A stretch of DNA of 9,315 nucleotides from positions 1-9,315 of the forward strand of contig CALKUS010000154.1 in the NCBI GenBank assembly GCA_937996755.1, in the 5' to 3' direction. Under the pieces are notes generated by a model. It had not been told where the DNA came from. It saw only the letters and a program-made list of their open reading frames with translations, and made no database searches. Below are positions 1 through 6,236 of this stretch, one piece after another. Source of the stretch: an uncultured Pseudomonadota bacterium (lineage in GTDB: Bacteria > Pseudomonadota > Gammaproteobacteria > Xanthomonadales > Ahniellaceae). The translations under genes and the position numbers were made by a program. Numbering within the stretch: position 1 is the stretch's first letter; each line of letters starts with the position of its first letter.

Positions 1-100
1 AGGCGCAGGCGGCGGGCGAGGGCGCGGGACATGGACGGCCGAGGTTATGCGACGCAGCCGCGCGACGACAAGGGCCGGAAGACCCGTGCGACCGATGCTC

Positions 101-787
101 TCAGGACCCGGTCACCTCGTGCGGCGCCTCGACCGGCTTCGACTGCGGTGAACGGTCCTGGCGCAGCCAGATCGACAGGACGACCAGCGCCAGCACGGCG
201 AGGAACTCGCTCTGCCAGTTCTGCAGGGATTCGAACCAGAACCGCGCGTCGGCGAGGTGCTGCAGCAGCGTCGCCGGCGGCCGGCCGTGCGCGAGCGCGT
301 CGGCGACGTGTGCGCGCCAGCTGCCGAGCAGGTGGCCGACGAACGACAGGGCGAACAACGCGAACAGCGCCAGCGAGAGCGAGTTGCGGTACAGCCAACG
401 CGCGGCGCCCTGCGCATGCGCGAGCCGCGGCGTCGTGCCCGTCCAGTACTTCTTCTCGGTTTTCTCGATGTCGTCTTCTTCCGCTTCGAGCATCGGCCGG
501 GATTCGGCCGAGCCACGCTGCCGCAGCCACACGGTCAAGAGCACGTAGACGCCCATCTGCAGGAATTCGCTCTCCCAGTTCTCGAACGTGGCCGATGCAA
601 ATGCCCCGCTCGCGAGGTATTGCGCGAGGCGCCGTGGCCGCTCGTGGTGCGCGACACGCTCTTCGTTGTCCGCGATGTTGCCGACCACGGCCTGTCCGGC
701 GATCAGCACGACGAACATTGCTGCGAGCACGATGCTCAACGCGTTCTCGCGCCAGAAGCCCTGCCGCACCTCCCGTTTGCGTGCCAT
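101..787 (-). CDS. DUF6766-like four-helix membrane protein
   Basis: This 228-residue protein probably sits in the inner membrane; its role is unknown. Four hydrophobic segments are visible at about residues 16-36, 74-89, 136-154 and 193-207. They are separated by a charged linker (about 90-130) rich in Glu, Asp and Lys. The two halves look like a tandem duplication: each has a hydrophobic helix, then a conserved block (FENWESEFLQ at 68-77; LQNWQSEFLA at 188-197), then a second helix ending in WLRQ (87-90 and 207-210) followed by similar tails (SAESRPM, SPQSKPV). This arrangement matches what I recall of DUF6766 proteins. The start is set by the basic N-terminus MARKREVRQGFWREN just before the first helix, with a purine-rich GGTGA upstream. 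It is transcribed divergently from the VOC gene. The fold and membrane location are secure; the family name is from recall. Confidence 0.85.
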   Translation of the reverse strand: MARKREVRQGFWRENALSIVLAAMFVVLIAGQAVVGNIADNEERVAHHERPRRLAQYLASGAFASATFENWESEFLQMGVYVLLTVWLRQRGSAESRPMLEAEEDDIEKTEKKYWTGTTPRLAHAQGAARWLYRNSLSLALFALFALSFVGHLLGSWRAHVADALAHGRPPATLLQHLADARFWFESLQNWQSEFLAVLALVVLSIWLRQDRSPQSKPVEAPHEVTGS

Positions 788-822
788 CGATCTTCACCCT
801 TCGATCAGACGTAGTTTGCGAA

Positions 823-835
823 GCACGAATCGTGC
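823..835. promoter_or_regulatory. 13-bp palindrome in a divergent promoter region
   Basis: The sequence GCACGAATCGTGC is a perfect inverted repeat with 6-bp arms around one central base. It lies in the 92-bp gap between two divergent genes, the DUF6766-like membrane gene (-) and the VOC gene (+). The position would suit an operator for a dimeric regulator controlling one or both. No convincing -10/-35 pair was found beside it, and short palindromes arise by chance in GC-rich DNA, so this is a weak proposal. Confidence 0.25.
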
Positions 836-879
836 AAGCTGTGCCCGCCGCGACGCGTCGGCAGGCTCTGCCATCGGCC

Positions 880-1326
880 ATGAAGATCAAGGGCGTGGTA
901 CCGATCCTCAACGTCAGCGACGTGGGCGCGAGCCTCGCCTGGTTCGAGCAGCTCGGCTGGACCCGCAGCTTCACCTGGAACGACGGCGGCTCGATCGAGC
1001 GCGCCGCAGACGCGAACGAACACGGCGTCGCGAACTTCGCCGGGCTATGTGCCGGTGACTTCCAGATCTTCCTCTGCCGCAATGGGCAGGGTGGCCGCGG
1101 TGCTCCGCCACGCGACACGGGCGACGGGCAGGGCTCGGGCAACTGGATGAGCTGGTGGCTGGACTCGCCCGCCGATGTCGATGCCGCGCACGCGCTCGCG
1201 GTCCAGCACGGCATGCACGTGTCGCGGCCGCCCACCGACGAACCGTGGGGCGTGCGCGAATTCCATCTCGTGCACCCCGACGGACACGTGTTCCGCGTCG
1301 GCGCGGGAACGGGCGAAGGCGACTGA
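880..1326 (+). CDS. VOC family (glyoxalase/bleomycin-resistance fold) protein
   Basis: This 148-residue cytosolic protein has the length and order of a single-chain vicinal-oxygen-chelate protein made of two beta-alpha-beta-beta-beta modules. The first module opens with KGVVPILNVSDVGASLAWF and LGW (residues 4-27), the usual first strand and helix. The second contains the SPADVDAAHALAVQHG helix (96-111). It ends with EPWGVREFHLVHPDGHVFRV (121-140), the conserved C-terminal block of bleomycin-resistance/glyoxalase-like proteins. Members bind or modify small molecules, but the substrate here cannot be told from sequence and no clear metal-ligand set can be assigned. The ATG at 880 was chosen because the domain begins there. 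The frame stays open upstream to 31, but that extension is Arg/Ala-rich low-complexity translation overlapping the opposite-strand membrane gene. The stop is 2 bp from the end of the convergent transporter gene. Confidence 0.9.
   Translation: MKIKGVVPILNVSDVGASLAWFEQLGWTRSFTWNDGGSIERAADANEHGVANFAGLCAGDFQIFLCRNGQGGRGAPPRDTGDGQGSGNWMSWWLDSPADVDAAHALAVQHGMHVSRPPTDEPWGVREFHLVHPDGHVFRVGAGTGEGD
1084..1091 (+). other. KOPS octamer GGGCAGGG pointing to dif
   Basis: This is an exact match to the FtsK-orienting polar sequence consensus GGGNAGGG, located inside the VOC gene. On this strand it directs FtsK translocation rightward, toward the dif site at 3592-3619. A single octamer could be chance; its value comes from agreement with the other copies. 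Confidence 0.5.
1126..1133 (+). other. KOPS octamer GGGCAGGG pointing to dif
   Basis: A second exact GGGNAGGG match lies 42 bp after the first, in the same orientation toward dif and within the VOC coding region. Close tandem KOPS of one polarity are typical of the sequence leading into dif in gammaproteobacteria. Confidence 0.5.
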
Positions 1327-1328
1327 GA

Positions 1329-2417
1329 CTACGGGGTCGTGGCGGCAGTGTCCGGCGTCGGCGCGGCCGCGCCGAGCTTGTCGGTGATCCACGCGTCGAG
1401 CAGCGTATAGGTCACGGCGAGCACGACCGGCCCGACGAATACGCCGACGAGTCCGAAGCCGACGAGCCCGCCGACGACGCCAGCGAAGATCAGCAGCAGC
1501 GGCAGGTCGGCGCCACGCTTGATGAGGATCGGGCGCAGCACGTTGTCGAGCGTGCCCACGATGACGGTCCAGACGAGCAGGAACGTGCCGAGGGCAGGGT
1601 GGCCGGCCCAGAACAACCAGCCCACGGCCGGCGCCATCACGAGGATCGGCCCGAGCTGTGCGATACCCAGCAGGAAGATCACCGCGGTCAACAGCGTCGC
1701 GAACGGGATACCTGCGATCCACAGGCCGATGCCCGCGATCACCGACTGCACGATCGCCGTCACGACGACGCCCATCGCGACGCCGCGGATGGCCTGGCCG
1801 GCCAGCGTGACCGCGTTGTCGCCGCGCGCACCCGCGAGTCGTTGCGCGAAACGGCGCACGCCACGCGCCGCCGTTTCGCCGGTCGCGTAGAGGATCGCGC
1901 AACCGACCACCACGAGCAGGAAATGCAGCAGCATCATGCCGATGCTGCCGAATTGCGCGAGCAACCACGTCGCGAACTTCTGCGCATACGGCACGACGGT
2001 CGCCACGAGCTTGTCGGGGCTCGCGTGCATCTCGCTCCAGGTGCCCGCGATGCGCTCACCCACGAACGGGATGCCGGCGACCCAGTCGGGTGGCGGCGGC
2101 AGCGACAGGTCCTTGAGGTCGGTGATCCACTCGGCGATATGTTCGGAATTGCCGACGAGCGCGCCGATCGCCGCCGTGAACGGAACGACGAGCACGAGCA
2201 GCATCGCGAGCGTGAGCACCGCCACGGCGGCCCAGCGCCGGCCACGCAAGCGGCGCTGCAGTCCGACCAGGATCGGCCAGGTGGACACCACGATCATCGT
2301 CGCCCAGACCAGCGACGGCAGGAACGGCGCGAGCACCCAGAGCGACAGCCCGATCAGCAGGCCGAGGAAGATGACGGAGAGCACCGTCTGCGCGAGGTCG
2401 CGTTGGTTCACGGTCAT
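1329..2417 (-). CDS. ydiK: AI-2E family transporter, YdiK-like inner-membrane protein
   Basis: This 362-residue polytopic membrane protein belongs to the AI-2E/PerM superfamily and has the usual length of YdiK. Paired N-terminal hydrophobic helices (about 11-31 and 34-52) are followed by another at 63-87. A long, less hydrophobic segment with helical hairpins spans 88-150. More helices lie at about 157-178, 209-235, 238-268 and 275-290. The C-terminal signature LDNVLRPILIKRGADLPLLL (290-309), followed by a glycine-rich FAGVVGGLVGFGLVGVFVGP (311-330), is the family hallmark. Family members have been linked to export of autoinducer-2 or other small molecules and to Na+/H+ exchange; the substrate of YdiK-type members is not established. 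The start MTVNQRDLAQ precedes the first helix, but no clear Shine-Dalgarno is seen. It is divergent from the M23 gene and convergent with the VOC gene, so probably monocistronic. Confidence 0.93.
   Translation of the reverse strand: MTVNQRDLAQTVLSVIFLGLLIGLSLWVLAPFLPSLVWATMIVVSTWPILVGLQRRLRGRRWAAVAVLTLAMLLVLVVPFTAAIGALVGNSEHIAEWITDLKDLSLPPPPDWVAGIPFVGERIAGTWSEMHASPDKLVATVVPYAQKFATWLLAQFGSIGMMLLHFLLVVVGCAILYATGETAARGVRRFAQRLAGARGDNAVTLAGQAIRGVAMGVVVTAIVQSVIAGIGLWIAGIPFATLLTAVIFLLGIAQLGPILVMAPAVGWLFWAGHPALGTFLLVWTVIVGTLDNVLRPILIKRGADLPLLLIFAGVVGGLVGFGLVGVFVGPVVLAVTYTLLDAWITDKLGAAAPTPDTAATTP
1592..1599 (+). other. KOPS octamer GGGCAGGG pointing to dif
   Basis: This third exact GGGNAGGG match on the + strand left of dif lies within the transporter gene, antisense to it. 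I found no reverse-oriented copy (CCCTNCCC) between position 1 and dif, so polarity is uniform on this side. Confidence 0.5.
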
Positions 2418-2458
2418 GGCTGGCGCGTCCGTCCATCGCGCCGTCGTGGCGCGAGTCG

Positions 2459-2464
2459 ATCATA
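2459..2464 (-). promoter_or_regulatory. Possible -10 element (TATGAT) for the YdiK-like gene
   Basis: On the minus strand the hexamer TATGAT matches five of six bases of the sigma-70 -10 consensus. It lies about 42 bp before the transporter start codon, implying a leader of roughly 33 nt. No good -35 hexamer is found at the normal 16-18 bp spacing, so this would be a weak or activator-dependent promoter, or a chance match. Confidence 0.3.
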
Positions 2465-2560
2465 GATTCGTACGCGCGTGCCCGGGAGCGTCCGTTCGGG
2501 CAGCGACGCGGAGCCGATGCCGTTATTCTCCGCGCAGGGCGGCGCAAGGGACCGGGGCGC

Positions 2561-3616
2561 ATGCGTGGATTGATGCTGTTCCTGGGCCTCGTCGCCGGTT
2601 TCGCATGCGGCGCCGTGACGGACGAGGACATTCGCGTCCAGGGGCGCGAGCTGTCCGCGAGCTACGCCCGCGGCGACACCGCGGCGATCTGGCCGCGCAT
2701 GACGCCGGTCATGCAGCGCTTCATGCGCGGGCCCGATGCGTTCGCGTCGTTCAATGCGAGCGTGCGCAAGCGCTACGGCACCGAGCAGGCGCTGGTGAGC
2801 GAGTCGGTCACCCTGAAGGACGGCGCGCAGACCTACGAGCGAGTGGCGCGCTGGTCGCTGGTCGATGCGCCCGTGCACATGCAGTGGGCATTCGATAGCG
2901 AAGGCCGCGTCGACGGTTTCGGCGTGTTCGACGCGCCGCCCGACGCGGCGCCGGCGCCCACGGTCGCCGAGTCCGACCACGTCACGCGCGCCGTGCTGCA
3001 CCTGCCGTTCGACGGCGAGTGGCACGTGGCCCGGGGCGGGCGCAAGGCCGAACAGAACCTGCACGTCGCACAGCCGCAGCAGCGATTCGCCTACGACCTG
3101 AACATCGTGCGCGACGGCAGCAGCCACCGCGGCACGGGCGAGTCGCTGGCCGATCACTACTGCTGGGACCAGCCGATCCGGGCACCGGCCCGCGGCGAGG
3201 TCGTTGCCGTGGTCGACGGCAAGCCCGACCAGGCGATCGGCAATCTCGAGCAGGACGACCTGCCGGGCAACCACGTGATCGTCGACCTCGGCAACGGCGA
3301 GTACGCGCTGCTCGCGCACGTGCGCGCCGGCAGCGTGCGCGTTCGTGTCGGCGACAAGGTCGAGCAAGGTGCCGAGCTCGGTCGCTGTGGCAACAGCGGA
3401 AACAGCTCGGAACCACACCTGCATTTCCACCTGCAGGACGGACCCCGGCTCGGAGAGGGCGCCGGCCTGCCGGCGCCATTTTCGGACTACGTGGCCGACG
3501 GCAAGCCTGCGGCGCGCGGCGAACCGACGCGAAACCAGCTGGTTCGGGGGCGCAAAATAGCCATTTGCGCGTCCTGGCGGAATCGTGTGAAATTGCGCAT
3601 AATGTATATTATGTAA
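2561..3616 (+). CDS. Secreted M23 family metallopeptidase with N-terminal DUF3887-like domain
   Basis: This 351-residue protein has a hydrophobic signal-like N-terminus (MRGLMLFLGLVAGFACGAV). An alpha/beta domain follows (about 22-125) resembling DUF3887/NTF2-like modules, then an LytM-type M23 domain (about 145-325). The M23 features are visible: LLAHV (250-254, catalytic-type His253), the G-x-S-G-N-S run at 277-282, and the PHLHFH block (285-290) with the HxH pair His286/His288. The usual HxxxD is replaced by QQRFAYD with Asp179, so the first zinc-ligand His is shifted or missing; His168 is a candidate. The protein presumably acts in the periplasm on peptidoglycan cross-links, or as an amidase activator if catalytically weak. 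AAGGGA lies 9 nt before the ATG. The catalytic region ends near residue 325. The last ~21 residues are encoded by a hairpin and by the dif site, so this tail is probably non-functional. Confidence 0.9.
   Translation: MRGLMLFLGLVAGFACGAVTDEDIRVQGRELSASYARGDTAAIWPRMTPVMQRFMRGPDAFASFNASVRKRYGTEQALVSESVTLKDGAQTYERVARWSLVDAPVHMQWAFDSEGRVDGFGVFDAPPDAAPAPTVAESDHVTRAVLHLPFDGEWHVARGGRKAEQNLHVAQPQQRFAYDLNIVRDGSSHRGTGESLADHYCWDQPIRAPARGEVVAVVDGKPDQAIGNLEQDDLPGNHVIVDLGNGEYALLAHVRAGSVRVRVGDKVEQGAELGRCGNSGNSSEPHLHFHLQDGPRLGEGAGLPAPFSDYVADGKPAARGEPTRNQLVRGRKIAICASWRNRVKLRIMYIM
3550..3570. repeat. Inverted repeat just upstream of dif
   Basis: GCGCAAA at 3550-3556 and TTTGCGC at 3564-3570 form perfect 7-bp arms around a 7-nt spacer, ending 21 bp before the dif site. 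It is AT-richer than its surroundings and lies inside the last codons of the M23 gene. It could be a weak terminator-like hairpin or a protein-binding site next to dif; there is no following T-run. Confidence 0.4.
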
Positions 3617-3619
3617 GTT
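3592..3619 (+). other. dif: dif site: XerC/XerD chromosome-dimer resolution site
   Basis: This 28-bp element has the full dif architecture. The XerC-side arm is ATTGCGCATAA (3592-3602), the central region TGTATA (3603-3608), and the XerD-side arm TTATGTAAGTT (3609-3619). Against the Escherichia coli dif I recall (arms GGTGCGCATAA and TTATGTTAAAT, centre TGTATA), it matches 9/11, 6/6 and 8/11, or 23 of 28 positions. XerC and XerD recombine two dif copies here to resolve chromosome dimers at division, with XerD activated by FtsK. The site is an AT-rich island in very GC-rich DNA, and KOPS octamers on both sides point toward it. It overlaps the end of the M23 gene, whose TAA stop (3614-3616) lies in the XerD arm. 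Only one copy is seen, so there is no sign in this window of an element integrated at dif. Confidence 0.92.
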
Positions 3620-3717
3620 ATGGAGATGGGCGCTGCACGCCGGTCCGCCATCCGTCATGCCGCTGTAAGCCCCGCTTTCGCAGCATTCCCGACAGCACCG
3701 CGCTTCGGGACGCCGCC

Positions 3718-5448
3718 ATGGCTGCGCACTACCGCTTCACGAGTCTGCTGATTCTCGCACTCGCCTGGTCGCAGCCGTCGACTGCCGCGCAACTGCTGCT
3801 GTTCCAGGAAGCCGACAACCAGTCGACGACGCCGCCGCCGATCCTCAGCAACGGTGCGTCGCCGGCCGATCGCGAAGTCGCCGACGACTTCACGTTGACC
3901 GGCATCGTGCAACGCATCGAAGTCGGCGGCCACGACTGCTTCAACTGCGCGGGTGCGCTGTCGTCCGGCGTTACGCTGCGCATCTACGAGAAGCTTCCTT
4001 CGGGCCTGCCCGGCGCCGTCCTGCGCGAGCACCATTTCGCCGCCGACGATCCCGCATTCGTCCACGACGTCAATCGCACGGGCCACGACGCCACGCTCGA
4101 CATCACGTTGCCGGAAGGATTCGCTGCCGACGGCAGCTACTTCCTCAGCGTGCAGCTCGAGTATCCCGACGACGGATACTGGGCGATCTGGTCGTCGCGT
4201 TCGAACGACCCGTCGGGCACGCGCTATCTCGTGCGCGACAACCTGGCGGCCTCCGGTTGGGCGCCGGCGACGGGCGCGTTCGCGAACAGCGACGTGGCGT
4301 TCCGTCTGTACGGCGTGCGACCCGGCCCGCCGCCGCCGCGCCTCGTCGCGAACTGCGGGGAGTGGTCCGAGCAGGAAGTACCGCTGCCAGCGGGCGCCGA
4401 ACACGCGCGCCTCGAATCGATCAAGGCGTTCGGCCAGGAAGAGATGTGGGCGGTCGGCAGCTACGACCGCACGGTCGACGGCACGTTCCAGTCGTTCTCG
4501 CTCGCGTACCACTATGCGAACGGCGCATGGTCGATCGTGCCGACGCCTTCGCCGGCCGAGTGTTCGACGTGCACGCAGGTATTCCTGACGGCCGTCGATG
4601 GGCTGGCGCCGGACGACGTCTGGGCGACGGGCTGGAAGCGCGCGCGCACGCAGGATGGCTTCCTCGGCGGCCAGGTGTTCGTGATCCACTTCAACGGCAC
4701 GAGCTGGAGCGAGGTGCCTGCGCCCGTCACGAACGGCGGCAGCGGCGCCTGGGGTCGCGGCATCCGCATCCACGCCGCGAACGATCTCTGGATCGTCGGC
4801 GACTGGGTCGGCGCGACGCCCTGGAACGCCGGCAGTGCGTCCGCACTTGCAATGCACTGGAACGGCAGCGCGTTCTCGCTCGTGCAGACGCCCTATCCCG
4901 CGTTCGGCACACCCGGCTGGTCGCTCGATGCGGTTGCCGGTCCGCGCGACGACCTGTGGGCGGTCGGCGGCGGCAGCGACGGCGATCCCGCCGCGAGCAC
5001 CTATTTCGTGCACTGGAACGGGTCACAGTGGCAGCTCGCGCAGCCGGCGATGCCCGGACTCGACAAGCGCTTCTCCCACGTCCTCGCCCTGCCCGGCACC
5101 ACGTTCGCCGGCGGCGAAGGCTTCACCGTCGCGGACGGATACTTCGGCATCGTCGCGCGACGCACGGGCGACGCGTGGTCGCACGAGGACACCGGCGGTG
5201 GTGGCGGCGGGCCGATGGTTTCGTTCGCACCCGACAGCGTGCTCGCGCTCGGCGGCACGAACGTCTACTGGAACGGTTCGACGTGGCAACCGCAACCGTC
5301 GCTGACCGACGTCACCGGCTCGCTCGCCGACATCGACCAGACGGGCGCGTGCAACGCGACCGCCGTCGGCATGAAGTGGGTCGCGGACGCACGTCGCCCG
5401 CTGGTCGCGACGATCGCGCCGATCGTGTTCGACACCGACTTCGAATGA
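3718..5448 (+). CDS. Secreted beta-propeller protein with N-terminal beta-sandwich-like domain
   Basis: This 576-residue protein has a signal peptide (hydrophobic core about residues 8-18, likely cleavage near STAA-Q at 24/25). Residues 25-200 look like a beta-rich sandwich, with VADDFTLTG (54-62), a CFNC pair (74, 77) and GLPGAVL (96-102), of the kind found in secreted proteins with cell-surface anchors. Residues 211-567 hold repeats with strand motifs such as MWAVGS, VWATGW, LWIVGD and LWAVGG, each followed by an HWNGxxW-type strand. Repeats begin near 230, 288, 346, 401, 452 and 499. A half repeat at 533-567 could pair with 211-223 to close a seven-bladed propeller. The protein ends in FDTDFE. 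Function is unknown; an extracellular binding role is plausible. The ATG was chosen for the signal peptide. No clear Shine-Dalgarno is visible. The gene begins 98 bp after dif, and a hairpin follows its stop. Confidence 0.88.
   Translation: MAAHYRFTSLLILALAWSQPSTAAQLLLFQEADNQSTTPPPILSNGASPADREVADDFTLTGIVQRIEVGGHDCFNCAGALSSGVTLRIYEKLPSGLPGAVLREHHFAADDPAFVHDVNRTGHDATLDITLPEGFAADGSYFLSVQLEYPDDGYWAIWSSRSNDPSGTRYLVRDNLAASGWAPATGAFANSDVAFRLYGVRPGPPPPRLVANCGEWSEQEVPLPAGAEHARLESIKAFGQEEMWAVGSYDRTVDGTFQSFSLAYHYANGAWSIVPTPSPAECSTCTQVFLTAVDGLAPDDVWATGWKRARTQDGFLGGQVFVIHFNGTSWSEVPAPVTNGGSGAWGRGIRIHAANDLWIVGDWVGATPWNAGSASALAMHWNGSAFSLVQTPYPAFGTPGWSLDAVAGPRDDLWAVGGGSDGDPAASTYFVHWNGSQWQLAQPAMPGLDKRFSHVLALPGTTFAGGEGFTVADGYFGIVARRTGDAWSHEDTGGGGGGPMVSFAPDSVLALGGTNVYWNGSTWQPQPSLTDVTGSLADIDQTGACNATAVGMKWVADARRPLVATIAPIVFDTDFE
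5087..5094 (-). other. KOPS octamer on the minus strand, pointing back to dif
   Basis: CCCTGCCC on the + strand is GGGCAGGG on the - strand, an exact KOPS match. Its polarity is opposite to the three copies left of dif, so it also directs FtsK toward dif, as expected on the other replichore. Confidence 0.5.
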
Positions 5449-5450
5449 CG

Positions 5451-5479
5451 GATCCCGGCGCCGGATCGGCGCCGGGATC
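5451..5479. terminator. Hairpin between convergent genes, possible bidirectional terminator
   Basis: GATCCCGGCGCC (5451-5462) and GGCGCCGGGATC (5468-5479) form a perfect 12-bp stem with a 5-nt loop. It begins 2 bp after the stop of the propeller gene and ends 9 bp before the convergent DUF3011 gene's stop. Position and stem strength fit a terminator for both genes. Neither side has a true T-tract, so termination may be inefficient or factor-assisted. Confidence 0.7.
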
Positions 5480-5488
5480 GCGTTGCGC

Positions 5489-6202
5489 TCAGCGAACCTC
5501 GAAGTCGCCCGCGCAGCCCTGGTCGACCCAGATGCCCCGCCGCGTCGAACCCCAGGTCTGGCCTTCGATGCACTGCGCGCGGCTCACCTGGCGCGCGAGT
5601 CGTGCGTACCCGCCGTTCGTGGCGCAGATCGTGCGCGTGTAGTCGCGCGATTCGCAACGCACCCAGCGGCCACCCGCCGGCGGACGCCATGCGGAGTCCT
5701 GGTAGCCGATCTCGAATTCGCCTTCGCAGCCGTCGGCGACCCAGATGCCGCGCTGGTCGTAGGCCCAGGTGCGTCCGTAGATGCAGCGCGCCTGGCTGAG
5801 CTGGCGCACGAGCGCGGCCGAGCCGTAGCTGATGTCGGCCGGGCAATAGCGGCGGCGATAGTCGGTCGACTTGCAGACCAGTCGATCGGGCCGCACGTAG
5901 CCGCCACCGCCGTACGACGGCGGCGAGACGTACGGATCATTGCGATAGCCGGCCTCGAACTCGGCCGCACACCCTTCCGTGACGACGACGCCGCGTTCGT
6001 CGCGCCACCAGGTGCGTCCACGCACGCAAGGCGCGTCGGAAATCTGGCGCACGAGCCGCACGCCCATGTCGGTGCGCGCCGGGCACAGCCGCCGCTGGTA
6101 GTCGGTCGACGTGCAGGTGAATCGATTCACGCCTTGTGCTTCCGCGCGTGGCGCGAAGCCGGCCGCGAGGCCGAGGGCCGCGATCAGGATGAGTCGGAGC
6201 AT
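5489..6202 (-). CDS. Secreted DUF3011 protein with three repeats
   Basis: This 237-residue protein starts with a signal peptide (MLRLILIAALGLAAGF, cleavage probably after AEA at 23). It carries three copies of a cysteine-rich DUF3011 module with four cysteines each: Cys30/40/59/78, Cys110/120/140/159 and Cys183/193/211/230. Spacing is nearly constant (10, 18-20 and 19 residues). Each copy has a C-S/T-x-D-Y-type opening, an LVRQ/LARQ motif, GxTW, and a closing RGIWVxxGCxxxFE, as in the third copy RRGIWVDQGCAGDFE (221-235). The first copy is more diverged (RGVVVTEGC). The cysteines probably form disulfides in the periplasm or outside the cell. The family has no established function. A Gly/Pro/Tyr linker (90-103) separates copies 1 and 2. 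The ATG at 6202 has AGGAG about 10 nt upstream and precedes the signal peptide; the longer open frame to 6346 runs over the GGDEF remnant and is rejected. Confidence 0.92.
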   Translation of the reverse strand: MLRLILIAALGLAAGFAPRAEAQGVNRFTCTSTDYQRRLCPARTDMGVRLVRQISDAPCVRGRTWWRDERGVVVTEGCAAEFEAGYRNDPYVSPPSYGGGGYVRPDRLVCKSTDYRRRYCPADISYGSAALVRQLSQARCIYGRTWAYDQRGIWVADGCEGEFEIGYQDSAWRPPAGGRWVRCESRDYTRTICATNGGYARLARQVSRAQCIEGQTWGSTRRGIWVDQGCAGDFEVR

Positions 6203-6236
6203 TCGTTCCTCTCCTTTTGTTGAAGATCCGGAATGT

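Noticed and set aside
1..100. First 100 bases upstream of the membrane gene's stop
   Set aside because: No supported gene end, promoter or terminator could be recognised in this short stretch.
31..879. N-terminal extension of the VOC frame to give a 431-residue protein
   Set aside because: The extension is Arg/Ala-rich low-complexity translation lying opposite the membrane gene. The VOC domain begins at the ATG at 880.
45..1235. Long minus-strand open frame across the membrane and VOC genes
   Set aside because: It overlaps two well-supported genes in other frames and shows only Arg/Ala-rich translation with no domain. Long open frames are expected by chance at this GC content.
2486..2502. 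TGCCCG/CGGGCA inverted repeat before the M23 gene
   Set aside because: Six-base GC arms with a loose spacer are common by chance in this DNA, and no promoter is aligned with it.
3592..3619. dif sequence read as a promoter (CATAAT -10 like)
   Set aside because: The AT-rich hexamers are explained by the dif arms, and no -35 at proper spacing was found.
3603..3717. Mobile element integrated at dif
   Set aside because: Only one dif copy is present, and no integrase, phage or plasmid gene follows it in the window.
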